Source: Eretmocerus hayati (taxonomy: Eukaryota; Arthropoda; Insecta; Hymenoptera; Aphelinidae). Taken from it: a DNA stretch of 64,000 nucleotides. The notes beneath the pieces were generated by a model, which was not told the origin of the DNA, searched no databases, and saw only the letters and a list, made by a program, of their open reading frames with translations. Below, one piece after another: positions 35,768 through 46,769 of the stretch (the stretch's first letter is position 1; each line of letters starts with the position of its first letter). The position numbers and the translations under genes were made by a program. The stretch is from positions 14,949,268 to 15,013,267 of the forward strand of contig CM056744.1 of assembly GCA_029851415.1 (NCBI GenBank), read 5' to 3'.

Positions 35768-37243
35768 TCATTGCGATCCCATTCTATGAAAAACTTGTGA
35801 GCTCAAGATAGGTTTCCAAGCAGTCTTATCGCAGTCTTGATAGACATTTTTGATAATAATAGAATCTGTAGTCTCTACACCATTAATGTTTGGAAATGGC
35901 TCAAAATTGTCAATTGGACCAATATTTTCCAGGCTTTCCCTATCTAACTGTTCACTGTGTGGGCGGGTATTCCAACCTTCATCACTCGTACTTGAATCGT
36001 CTTCCTCCGTCGAATGACTGTCGTCATTGTTCTCGTGGGACCCTTCGTCGCGTTCATCTGAAAATCAATTGTTTTGAGACAAATTACGTAAGGTAAGAGC
36101 ATTTTTCAATTCTATCATCAATGTAGGTATTCACCAGAATCAAATTTTGTTATCTTATGAAGAGTTGACTCTTCTTCATCAAACGAATCTTCTATGTCTT
36201 CCTCACTCTTGTCAGACTCATTGTTATCATGATAAAATTGTTTCTTCAAATCTTTCTTCATGATCTTATGATTTCTCGCATCCGAAGTTATATTCTCATT
36301 TTTATTTGCTAGATTTTCAGAATCTAAGTCATCCAGTCCAAGTGGATGGACTACATTTCTGTATTCTCTTGGGTTACTTTGATATGATGTATCGGGTTCG
36401 TGGTTATTAATGTCTTTGTATCTACGAAAACTCACTTCATCATTTCTCGATATTTCTTTATTTTTCATTCCTTGAAAATTTCCCCCATCGAATGCTATCT
36501 GATGATTCACATTCTCTAAGTAAGTCTTGGTCTTTTTTGTATGAGATTGTTCCAGTAAAATCTTTTGCTCTTGAAGCGGTGACCAGTTTTCTGCCGAGAA
36601 ACCAACAATAGGGCTCCAGTAGTTATCCAGACTATTTTCTTTATCACGCAGAAGTGTCTTCACGACTGGCATATCAAAACTAATTCTTTGTTTGGGACTG
36701 AAATGTTCTTCGAGTTTTCCCCTTGAATCCGATTTGGGATTGGAATTTGCTACTTTGACATTGTACCTGTTTAAAATGTCGCTATTTTTCAACGAACCAA
36801 GATCAGAATTCGATTTTACCGTTTGATATTCCTGAAACTTAGAAGCTAGATTCTTCACTTCATCCTTTACAGTCAAGTTTTGTGGCTGAAGTTGCGGATC
36901 AGATTCTGTTAGCTTGACCTATAAGAGAGTGACGTATTTTTTCAGTGCAGAGTGTTTGAAACAAATCTTGAACAAGGGTCAAAGCATCAAAAAATTTTGA
37001 AGTAATATTTTCGTGGATTATAGCTCGATGTAATGGCGGAGATGGTGATGTCAAACTCGGAAGGGTAAGTATGTTACTGACGAGGGAATTCATACTATAG
37101 ATCAAGCAAAATGGATAGCCCATCGCTCAAAACATTCTCTAACAATTTCATCACGATCTTCCGGACGACTCGGAATCACTTACCAAATACAAGATCATGA
37201 AGGTGGTTGTGAAAGTAGCTTCTCTTGACACTAAATTCGCCAT
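35768..37243 (-). CDS. Secreted acidic protein of unknown function
   Basis: Three exons: 37243-37184, 36918-36135 and 36057-35768. Junctions are GTAAGT/TTATAG and GTGAAT/TTTCAG, all in phase, giving 1134 nt and 377 residues. Exon 1 (MANLVSREATFTTTFMILYL) plus the start of exon 2 looks like a weak signal peptide. The mature part is hydrophilic, rich in Asn, Asp, Glu, Lys and Ser, and probably disordered. Acidic clusters (ESDKSEEDIEDSFDEEES; DDSHSTEEDDSSTSDEG) lie on both sides of the second intron. The C-terminus is more ordered: NVYQDCDKTAWKPILSSQ, with the only cysteine. I recognise no domain. TATA-like CTATAAA at 37299-37293 supports this start. The next genes on the same strand are the proteases, beyond 9 kb of repeats. 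Alternative: without splicing at 36135 the protein would end a few codons later at EYLH. Confidence 0.72.
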
Positions 37244-37292
37244 GAATCTTAATATTGCACAAACGAACCTTGTGTAGCAATATTTTGTGGAA

Positions 37293-37299
37293 TTTATAG
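37293..37299 (-). promoter_or_regulatory. TATA box of the acidic secreted protein gene
   Basis: CTATAAA on the minus strand, about 50 bp upstream of the start codon; this would leave a leader of about 20-25 nt. Confidence 0.45.
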
Positions 37300-37860
37300 C
37301 TCACTACATTGAGACATTTTTAATCGAATTACTACTTGGAGTAGCTCATATTCTCAGACTACTGTGATACTCGAAAAAAAGATAAGTTTGTTAGTCACAT
37401 GGTAGTTTTTAGCATAAGGTTTTGAAATGTGTCAACGAATGGCATTCTCACATAATTGATCGAATGATATAGGAAAATATTAACATAGTTCAAACTGTTA
37501 TGGTATATTCATACAAAAAAACTCACAAGTTAAAGTCAATTTCAAATCTATCTGTTACAATTCAAATATTTCATTGGGAATTCAGATTCGACAAAAACAC
37601 GCGTTCGACCAAGGATGATTTTGATACGCACAATTGATAAGGTCGCGGAATTACGCAGTTAGTCTGGTAAACATTTATTTTGGACGATTCATATTCACAA
37701 TTCCGAAAAATTTGAGAGAATTGCCGACAAACAAGAGACAAGTTTGGTAGTGATTTCATAGCAAAACACATCTACTCCGAGCAATATACTTCGGCTGAAA
37801 AATTGAAACGATATGACAGTTCAAATCCGCAAAAAGATTCTAACTTGGAAACTAGTAATA

Positions 37861-38522
37861 CAGGGTGTCCGAGAAGCTATACGACCCCCTTCCCTCACCT
37901 TCTGATTTTTCAGAAACAGTTGGGAATTGGAAAAAAAAATCCGGACCCTAAGAGTCGAAGGTTAAAACCAAAATCACTAGCTTATCCCCGCTTTGATTAA
38001 GAATAACTTTCATCCCATACATTTCTTGATATACTGCCGACATTTGGAGTTACGGAGGTTACCGTCTACCGAGATTTGGTGTCCTCATTTATCTCGACAA
38101 CGTGAGCTTGAAAAATTTTCCAGACGGAAATTTTATGATTGTTCCGTTTCTTCAAAATTGGAGGTCAAAATTATTCTTTTGCCATTTTCCGATGTTTGTG
38201 TGCTTACTAATTTGCAGAAAATAGTATTCGCGCTTCGTTTATGTTCCCCGCTGTCCAGCGATTATTCCAACCCTCAACTGCGGCACGGGCCAAAGACCAA
38301 TTATTCAGAAGCGAGCTACAGTCTCATGAAATTGGTGCAAAAATCACTGTTTCTCATTTTAAAAAATCAACTCGATTCCAGAACGACCTCCAAGATAAAC
38401 TCCAAGGTCACTTTCGAACGTCCCCTTCAAAATTAAGGGATACGTGTTCTGGAGTTTTTCGCGATACCCAATCGTATCTGAAGAAATATGGGGGAAGGGG
38501 TACTATCTTTTTGAACTCTCTG
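37861..38522. mobile_element. Mariner-like non-autonomous element
   Basis: The left end CAGGGTGTCCGAGAAGCTAT ... CGACCCCCTTCCC and right end GGGGGAAGGGGTACTATC ... AACTCTCTG are imperfect inverted repeats, flanked by TA. The interior is frame-open by chance only; no transposase motif is seen. Confidence 0.55.
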
Positions 38523-38729
38523 TATTATATCCATGCGCAATATTGCTTGGACTAATCTGTATAACTTCAGTGTTCTCCTGTTTCTAAAGCGTCAATCTCA
38601 AATCCAATGAATTTTTCGAGAAATATCCATATTTGTTTTAGATATTGTGAAAAATCATTCTGGTTTATGAGGATATTTATATATTTATATACTTTTTTCA
38701 ATATTTTGTGGGTTGCTATTTTGTACTTA

Positions 38730-38884
38730 CACTGTAAAAAAATTTTCAGAAAAACTTCAACCAACTGTGGTTGAATGGAAAATTCAACCAAATGGTTGAA
38801 AAAACTAGTTGAATTTTCAACCAAATGGTTGAATTTTCCATTCAACCACTTGGTTGAAGTTTTTCGAAAATTTTTTTTACAGTG
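38730..38884. mobile_element. 155-bp MITE with TA duplication
   Basis: Inverted ends CACTGTAAAAAAATTTTC and GAAAATTTTTTTTACAGTG, flanked by TA at 38728-38729 and 38885-38886. The interior is a chain of CAACCAAATGGTTGAA palindromes. Confidence 0.85.
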
Positions 38885-41107
38885 TATATATAGTGGGAAG
38901 ATCAAATGACCAAAGCATTGGGTTAACTTAAGTACTGAGGCTTTAATAAAAGAGCGAAAAGAGAATGAATATTTACACAGATTTGTACAAATGGTCCAAT
39001 GACCTTGAGATGCATTCAAGCTCGAGCACGTGAACAGAAGGTGGCAAGCACAGTCATCAGGCCGCGAGAGTGATCCGTGAGGTACGGTGACCTACTTTCA
39101 TTCTTGAAACTTGCAAAAAATCGATGTTTCCATTCTTTGATTAATTTTCCACATGAATAACAAATGATACGAAAAATATTGCGAGCAAACATTCCGATTT
39201 GAAAAAGCTGGACTGTTTGAGAAAAATACTAGAAGGATCGAAAAAGGTCAATAAAGTCTCAAAAAGTAGTTTTTTCTGAGCTCATGTGATTTTCAAGGCC
39301 TTAGGATCCAGTTTAGCTCAAATCTGAATTTAAAAAAGATTTCCTGGTCTTTAAGTTAAGAAACATTTAGACCAGATTGAGATCTACTTGAAATTGGTTG
39401 CTCAATATGAATTTGCGAGAATGGGTAGATATCGCATAGTCACAAGCATAGTCAGCAACTACGTACAGTGCCTTGCGGTCGAGGAATACATTTTCCTCCT
39501 AAATCAATTTTTCAACGTATATTTTGAAGTAGAAACTAAATCTGCACCGCATTGGATCTCAAAACTCCTGTTGTTTAGTATCTTTTTCATTCTGAATTAT
39601 GTTCATCCAAATTTGTATCAAGTTTTTAGTTGCTTTTGAATTTTCGCGCGCAGCCACCATTTTGTCGTAACGACTTCGCGCTCTTCCAGGGTAGGCAGAA
39701 TAGAATAAATAAAATAAATAAAAAAAATACCACAAGTTGTGATATTTTTTTCTGCACGAGAGGGGGCGCTCGCGGGAACCTAGCCGTTCCGTCCGTCGGA
39801 ACGTGGAGGCTCCACGGTGGAGCAGCAGAGCAGACAGGCAGCAGACTGCAGTCGAAATTGAAGTGATGAAATTGCATTGCGAAAAAGCCAATCTTGCAGT
39901 TTTTCAGTGCGCTTGATTTTTCTGATGTTTCATGTGTTTCAGTTTTTAGAATAAGGCCGATCTCGTCTTCATCGTTGCGCGACTCTGGTTTCTCATCATT
40001 TCTTACAACTGCACTTTTGATTCTGCACCTGCCGACATAATCGAAGTTTTCTATAATCCGTAGTTTTAAGGAATTTCTTCAAATAATTTGACCAATTCAT
40101 CGAATTTGATCAAATGTTTGATTTGATGAACCTGTTATCATCTGTCACAGTTCTCAGATTTATAAACTCACATGACTTCATGAAATTATTGGAATATGGG
40201 ATCAAGATTGCTGCTTTGCTCAGGCGAAAGAGGATGAGGAAGCATGCATGGCACAGGTATAAAATAAAGCAGAAACTTGGAACTACAAATTCACCAAGCG
40301 AAGGGGAATTATGTGATCAGAAATTGGAAATTCAAATCTAGATTCTATATTGAACAAGTGATATTTATTTGAAGTGCCTCTGACTGTACTAGAATATGAT
40401 CCGCAAGCCATAAAGTTCTGAAAGTTGTCAGAGCACGGCATTAGTTTGTTGTGACAAGTAAGCAGTGATTTGTATATCCATAGCGGTGGCAAAGGTAGTG
40501 CTGATGATGTAATTGGTGAATGCTTGAGTAATGATGGTAATGCCAATATGACTTTGGTGATGAAGATTAGAATGTGGTACTTATAGGGAATTGTTGGAAG
40601 ATCAGCTATCTCGGAGAGATTTACAATTTTCAGGTTCACATCCTGATCTTCATCACAAAACTTATAGCGGCATTACCATCATCACCCAAGCATCACCAAT
40701 TGAGGGATCTGAATCATTCATCACCATCATCATCACCACCTTTGCCACCGCTTATATGGATATACAAAAAACAGTTTACATTGTCACATCAAAGTGATGC
40801 CTCGCTCTGACAACTTTCAAACATTTGGCTTGTGGATCACATTCTGGTTGAGTAAGAGGTACTTCAGACAAGTATCACCTGGTCAATAAAGCATCTGAAT
40901 TTTAATCTTGAGTTCCTGAACGTCTGATTTCGCATCATTTAGAGAATTTGTAGTTCCAAGTTATTGCCTATTATTCTGATGTGTCTGTGCCATGTATGCT
41001 CCCTCATTCTCTTTCGCTTCAGCGAAGCAGAAATCTTGGTCCCATAACATCGAATACTTCCATCTAATTATTGGATATTCGACCCACAAATGACCGTATG
41101 CTCGTAC

Positions 41108-41660
41108 TAAAAATCCTATCGGGGGTGAAATCAACCCCAAATCCTAGGAAAGCAGATTATTAACCCGCGAATGCCCGGATGCTTGGTCCAAAAATTCTGT
41201 CGGGGGAGAAAACAACCCCAAAACCTAGGAAGGTAAATTAAACCGCAAATGCCCGGATACTCGAACCAAGAATTCTGTCGGGGGAGGGGGGGGGGGAAAT
41301 TACCCCAAAACCTAGGAAGGCAGATTAACCCGCGAATGCCCGGATGCTCGGACCAAAAATTCCGTCGGGGGAGGAAAAAACCTCGAAACCTAGGAAGGCA
41401 GATTAACCCGCGAATGCCCGGATGCTCGGACCAAAAATTCTGTCGGGAGAGAAAATAACCCAAAAACCTAGGAAGGCAAATTAACCCGCGAATGCCCGGA
41501 TGCTCGGACCAAAATTCTGTCGGGGGAAAAACAACCCCGAAATCTAGGAAGGTAAATTAACCCGCAAATGCCCGATGCCCCTTAAGGGCGACGATTTAAG
41601 GTCTTGCGGTTGATTTTTTCCCCGACAAAATTTCCGGTCCGAGCATCCGGGCAAAGCGGG
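41108..41660. repeat. 78-bp tandem repeat array, left arm of the hAT-like element
   Basis: About six copies of a 78-bp unit containing CGAATGCCCGGATGCTCGG, TTCTGTCGGGGGA and ACCTAGGAAGGCA; unit starts near 41169, 41247, 41334, 41412, 41490 and 41567. A partial unit in reverse orientation follows at about 41610-41665. Confidence 0.85.
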
Positions 41661-42240
41661 TTAATTTCTATGGTGTCTAGCGATCTGGAAATCAGGGAAT
41701 TCTTTGGGAATCGACTTTGGCTATGGAAATCAGGGAAATGTGTGGGAAATCGCATTCGAATCATGGAAATTTTCATGAACGATTGCATCTTGAACATTCT
41801 CACTACCACTCCACCGAAATAATTCCGATTTCAGTGTATATAATGCACACCGCTTGTGCCAAACCAATATAATACCTTATATTGAATTCGTCTCTGAATT
41901 CGCTGGTAGCAGATTTCAGCAATTTATGGGTCTTTTTCCAAGTGATCTAGCTCCTACTAGACATGTGATAATCGATTTTACCAGTAGTCATTTTAAAGGT
42001 CTTGAAAAAACCTACAGTTAGACCACCGGTAGAAGTCGATTATCGTATTTTTTATAGAAGTTACAGTCGTCAGAAGGTGAGCAGTTTCGTGAAAATGCCA
42101 AACTTTGAGCTCAATTTAAAAAAATCGTTATTTTCTTTCGACCCCAAACCTGTGCGAATGTTGTCCGATCCAAATACTATCAATTAGAACAATAATCTGG
42201 GTGGCTTTTTTGGTTCTTGATTTTCGGTAGACTGTTTAGA

Positions 42241-43078
42241 GTACCGTCAAATTGGGTAATTTTGGTATGTTTTCGGTGCTTTTCATCTTTTTGGCTCGGC
42301 ATTCCAACATACATTCACAAAACCCACTCCTATTAGTAGTCTATCTAAAGCTTACAGTCTCAGCTTTCGATTGACGGGCTACAAAGTTCAATCTGATGTG
42401 TCTATGCCAGAGCTATTAGCAGTTGAAGAAGTGTATTAAAGTTAGACCCCGATGGAGCAACTTTGGTACACTTACAGAATATCTCAATTCTACCCACCAT
42501 CATGCGAGTGAATTATCGTTCAAAAGCTTCATCTTAAGCTGTTTGAAACATTTTAAAACCTCACAGACCATCACTCGACTCAAGATAAGTTGAAAAGAAG
42601 CTGTCATATGGAGGTGTTCCGAAGTTACCGTATCCTCATGCTTCTTACCTTGAGTAGGGTAACTTTGGTACGTTTTTTCATGTTCTTCCCCCCTGTTTTT
42701 CATTCATTAAAATTCCAAATGGTGTAAATACTCTAATGTAACGATGATTTGTTCAATATGGTGATATATGTGGTGGAAATGTAGCAACATACACCGGTAG
42801 TTCTTTCGGGAACACTTCTTGCCAGGTATCCGGAGTGGATCACTCGCCCATATCGGTGCTAAATCAACCTTTTTGGAAAAAACGTCGATAAACGATTACA
42901 ATCATCCACACGGGATCTACGGTGACTTAACACATTGTTTATGTGTGTGCCTAGAAGAGAGGGTAGATTTAAGAGCGATAGAATCATTCACCTTGCCAAA
43001 TGCAGCTTTGAAAGTCATTTTTCAGGGGGGACTGAAGTTGCACACCCACTGTACAAAAGTTACCCGATTTGACGGTAC
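42241..43078. mobile_element. TIR element nested in the hAT-like core
   Basis: An 838-bp element with ends GTACCGTCAAATTGGGTAAT and AAGTTACCCGATTTGACGGTAC. It matches 50483-51324 over its length (shared GGCTCGGCATT, AGACCCCGATGG and CACACGGGATCTACGGTG-type blocks). No transposase frame. Confidence 0.8.
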
Positions 43079-43389
43079 CCTTTGGTGACCTTTTGCTGAA
43101 AATGATCCCATAGGGATGGCTCAAATAGGCTCCCATCTGAACTAGTGTGCGCGAACCTGTGGAAAATTACTCCACAAAGTACCCCCAAATATGTAGAAAA
43201 ACTCCCAGACAGGAGCCTCAAGCCAGACGCGATTTCCCGGGTTCTTGCCCACAAACGAGACGAGTGGCTTAGGATAAAAATACAAACATGTTTTTTCGAC
43301 TAAAAATGACCATCTAAAGACGATTCTGGGGTCAACTTGTGCCTACGATATCATCCAATCCTCAAACGGCGTTAAACTCCATAAAAACA

Positions 43390-43935
43390 GGTTTGGGGTT
43401 CTTTTTCCCCCGACAGAATTTTTGGTACGAGCAGTATCCGGGCATTTGCGGGTTAATCTGCTTTCCTAGGATTTGGGGTTGTTTTTCCCCCCGACAGAAT
43501 TCTTGATTTCGAGTATCCGGGCATTTGCGGGTTAATTTGCCTTCCTAGGTTTCGAGGTTTTTTTCTCTCCCGACAGAATTTTTGGTCCGAGCATCCGGGC
43601 ATTCGCGGGTTAATCTGCCTTCCTAGGTTTCGAGGTTTTTTCCTCCCCCGACGGAATTTTTGGTCCGAGCATCCGGGCATTCGCGGGTTAATCTGCCTTC
43701 CTAGGTTTTGGGGTAATTTCCCCCCCCCCCCCGACAGAATTCTTGGTCCGAGTATCCGGGCATTTGCGGTTTAATTTACCTTCCTAGGTTTTGGGGTTGT
43801 TTTCTCCCCCGACAGAATTTTTGGACCAAGCATCCGGGCATTCGCGGGTTAATAATCTGCTTTCCTAGGATTTGGGGTTGATTTCACCCCCGATAGGATT
43901 TTTAGTACGAGCATACGGTCATTTGTGGGTCGAAT
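43390..43935. repeat. 78-bp tandem repeat array, right arm of the hAT-like element
   Basis: The inverted counterpart, with units repeating TCCGGGCATTTGCGGGTTAA and CCCCGACAGAATTTTTGGT about every 78 bp. A C run of about ten bases near 43722-43731 mirrors the G run at 41281-41296. Confidence 0.85.
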
Positions 43936-45570
43936 ATCCAATAATTAGATGGAAGTATTCGATGTTATGGGACCAAGATTTCTGCTTCGCTGAAGCGAAA
44001 GAGAATGAGGGAGCATACATGGCACAGACACATCAGAATAATAGGCAATAACTTGGAACTACAAATTCTCTAAATGATGCGAAATCAGACGTTCAGGAAC
44101 TCAAGATTAAAATTCAGATGCTTTATTGACCAGGTGATACTTGTCTGAAGTACCTCTTACTCAACCAGAATGTGATCCACAAGCCAAATGTTTGAAAGTT
44201 GTCAGAGCGAGGCATCACTTTGATGTGACAATGTAAACTGTTTTTTGTATATCCATATAAGCGGTGGCAAAGGTGGTGATGATGATGGTGATGAATGATT
44301 CAGATCCCTCAATTGGTGATGCTTGGGTGATGATGGTAATGCCGCTATAAGTTTTGTGATGAAGATCAGGATGTGAACCTGAAAATTGTAAATCTCTCCG
44401 AGATAGCTGATCCTCCAACAATTCCCTATAAGTACCACATTCTAATCTTCATCACCAAAGTCATATTGGCATTACCATCATTACTCAAGCATTCACCAAT
44501 TACATCATCAGCACTACCTTTGCCACCGCTATGGATATACAAATCACTGCTTACTTGTCACAACAAACTAATGCCGTGCTCTGACAACTTTCAGAACTTT
44601 ATGGCTTGCGGATCATATTCTAGTACAGTCAGAGGCACTTCAAATAAATATCACTTGTTCAATATAGAATCTAGATTTGAATTTCCAATTTCTGATCACA
44701 TAATTCCCCTTCGCTTGGTGAATTTGTAGTTCCAAGTTTCTGCTTTATTTCATACCTGTGCCATGCATGCTTCCTCATCCTCTTTCGCCTGAGCAAAGCA
44801 GCAATCTTGATCCCATATTCCAATAATTTCATGAAGTCATGTGAGTTTATAAATCTGAGAACTGTGACAGATGATAACAGGTTCATCAAATCAAACATTT
44901 GATCAAATTCGATGAATTGGTCAAATTATTTGAAGAAATTCCTTAAAACTACGGATTATAGAAAACTTCGATTATGTCGGCAGGTGCAGAATCAAAAGTG
45001 CAGTTGTAAGAAATGATGAGAAACCAGAGTCGCGCAACGATGAAGACGAGATCGGCCTTATTCTAAAAACTGAAACACATGAAACATCAGAAAAATCAAG
45101 CGCACTGAAAAACTGCAAGATTGGCTTTTTCGCAATGCAATTTCATCACTTCAATTTCGACTGCAGTCTGCTGCCTGTCTGCTCTGCTGCTCCACCGTGG
45201 AGCCTCCACGTTCCGACGGACGGAACGGCTAGGTTCCCGCGAGCGCCCCCTCTCGTGCAGAAAAAAATATCACAACTTGTGGTATTTTTTTTATTTATTT
45301 TATTTATTCTATTCTGCCTACCCTGCGCTCTTCTGCTTCTTTCCAGCGCGCTCGTCGCCTGCTTTCGCGGCTTGCGCCAGTTTCCGCTCGACCACCGACC
45401 GCACCACCTCGCTCTGTATCATGAGCACTTTGAATATTATTTACTTGTTTGAACTATGTGTCAAGGAAAAGTTATTGAGTTCACCTGCTCCCATATCAAA
45501 CACCTGTTTATTTCTTGAAATCGTGGAATTTCTCCTCAAAGTTGTAAGATTCCATACGCAGATATCAAAC

Positions 45571-46660
45571 AGCGTACGCACAAGTTTAATAATTGGTTGC
45601 CAGACGTGATTCTTTCAGAACAAACTTCATACGTGAATCCGCATCTCTTGTTTAGCAAAAAAATCTAAGGATTAGTTCCCACCCGCGGAGAGGCCATACT
45701 CAAATTCGCGCATGCGAATGTCAATTAGCGTACCCACAAGTCTTAAAATTGGTTCCCAGACGTGACTCTAGAAGACGAAAGGCCATATCGCATTCACGGA
45801 TTTGGATCCACATCACTTTGTTAGATATATAGCGTACACAGAACTTGCAGGATTGGTTGATAAACGCGATTGTAGAAAAACAGAGGCCATACGCGAATCT
45901 CGACTAGCGTACGCGGAAATTTATGGATTAGTTGTTATACGCGATTTTAGACGAAGCAGAAGCTATGAGCGAACTTCAAATGGCGTACGTGAAAATTCAA
46001 GGATTGGTTGCAACACGCGATTCTCGAAGACGAGAGGTCTTTTGGGGAGAACGTATGCGAATATCAATTATTGTACACGAAAGTCTAAAGATTGGTTTTC
46101 ACGTGTAGTGCCAGAAGACGATAGCCCATACATGAATTTGCGCACGCAAATCTCGACTAGCGTACGAAAAATTTCAAGAATTCGTTGCGTCACGCAGTGC
46201 TAGAAGCTTAGAGCCCATACGCGAATCCACATCTCCTGGTTAGCGTACGCGAAATTTTAATGTTTGATTGACATACGCGATCATAGAAAAATAGAAGGTA
46301 TACGCGAATCTTGACTAGAGTACCTGGAATTCTATGAATTGCTTATTGTTGTTCGCGATAATAGAAGAACAAAGACAATACTCGAATTCGCGTACGCGGA
46401 CCTGTATGTCCCGGGTAGCTCACACATTGGTTATGGCATGCGGATGTCAGCATAACGAGTCCAATACGCGAATCGGGGTACGCAAATATCCGCAATCCGG
46501 TTCCCATGTACTTTACTCCATTATCGTGCGCGAATACGTGTAATCTTGTGACGGCGTTCCAATTCGCGTACGCCAATAATAACTTTGGGGCACTCTGAAA
46601 GGCCTTCTTCGGTACGCGAACGGAACCGCTCTCAGCCCTAGTTCTCTGGCAAAGTTTGCT
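45571..46660. repeat. Degenerate tandem array with GCGTACGC-type motif
   Basis: About 13 diverged units of 73-88 bp, each with a variant of TAGCGTACGCG, AAGGATTGGTTG, ACGCGATTCTAGAAGAC and CCATACGCGAATC. Unit starts lie near 45571, 45727, 45831, 45906, 45982, 46070, 46158, 46243, 46318, 46391, 46478 and 46566. Open frames here do not look like conserved proteins. Confidence 0.75.
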
Positions 46661-46769
46661 TACGTGAATGGTTTGTTCGCGCATGATAATTGACTCCACG
46701 TGTCCCAACCTTCGGAATCATAAAACTAACGAAAGAATAAATCAAATATTCGAATGATGTATGAATATA

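Larger units (their letters stand above)
39687..45325. mobile_element. hAT-like non-autonomous element with giant inverted arms
   Basis: A 5639-bp element begins CAGGGTAGGCAGAATAG and ends with the reverse complement CTATTCTGCCTACCCTG. The flanking 8-bp target duplication CGCTCTTC (39679-39686 and 45326-45333) is exact. CAGGG ends and an 8-bp duplication are hallmarks of the hAT superfamily. The arms are about 1.9 kb each (to about 41600, and from about 43390) and almost identical, for example the block AGAGGGGGCGCTCGCGGGAA and its complement. Each arm ends in an array of 78-bp tandem repeats. The core (about 41670-43390) contains a nested TIR element and no transposase. Open frames in the arms are mirror copies of each other and not genes. 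Confidence 0.87.

Noticed and set aside
41108..41660. CRISPR-like spaced repeats
   Set aside because: The 78-bp units are contiguous tandem repeats in a eukaryotic transposon; no spacer structure.
39679..45333. Assembly artefact as an explanation for the large palindrome
   Set aside because: An exact 8-bp target duplication outside symmetric CAGGG/CCCTG ends and a distinct core argue for a real insertion, though long reads would settle it.
39626..45609. Many open frames of 70-160 codons in the 5.6-kb inverted element
   Set aside because: They are mirror images in the two arms, follow the repeat units and carry no domain features.
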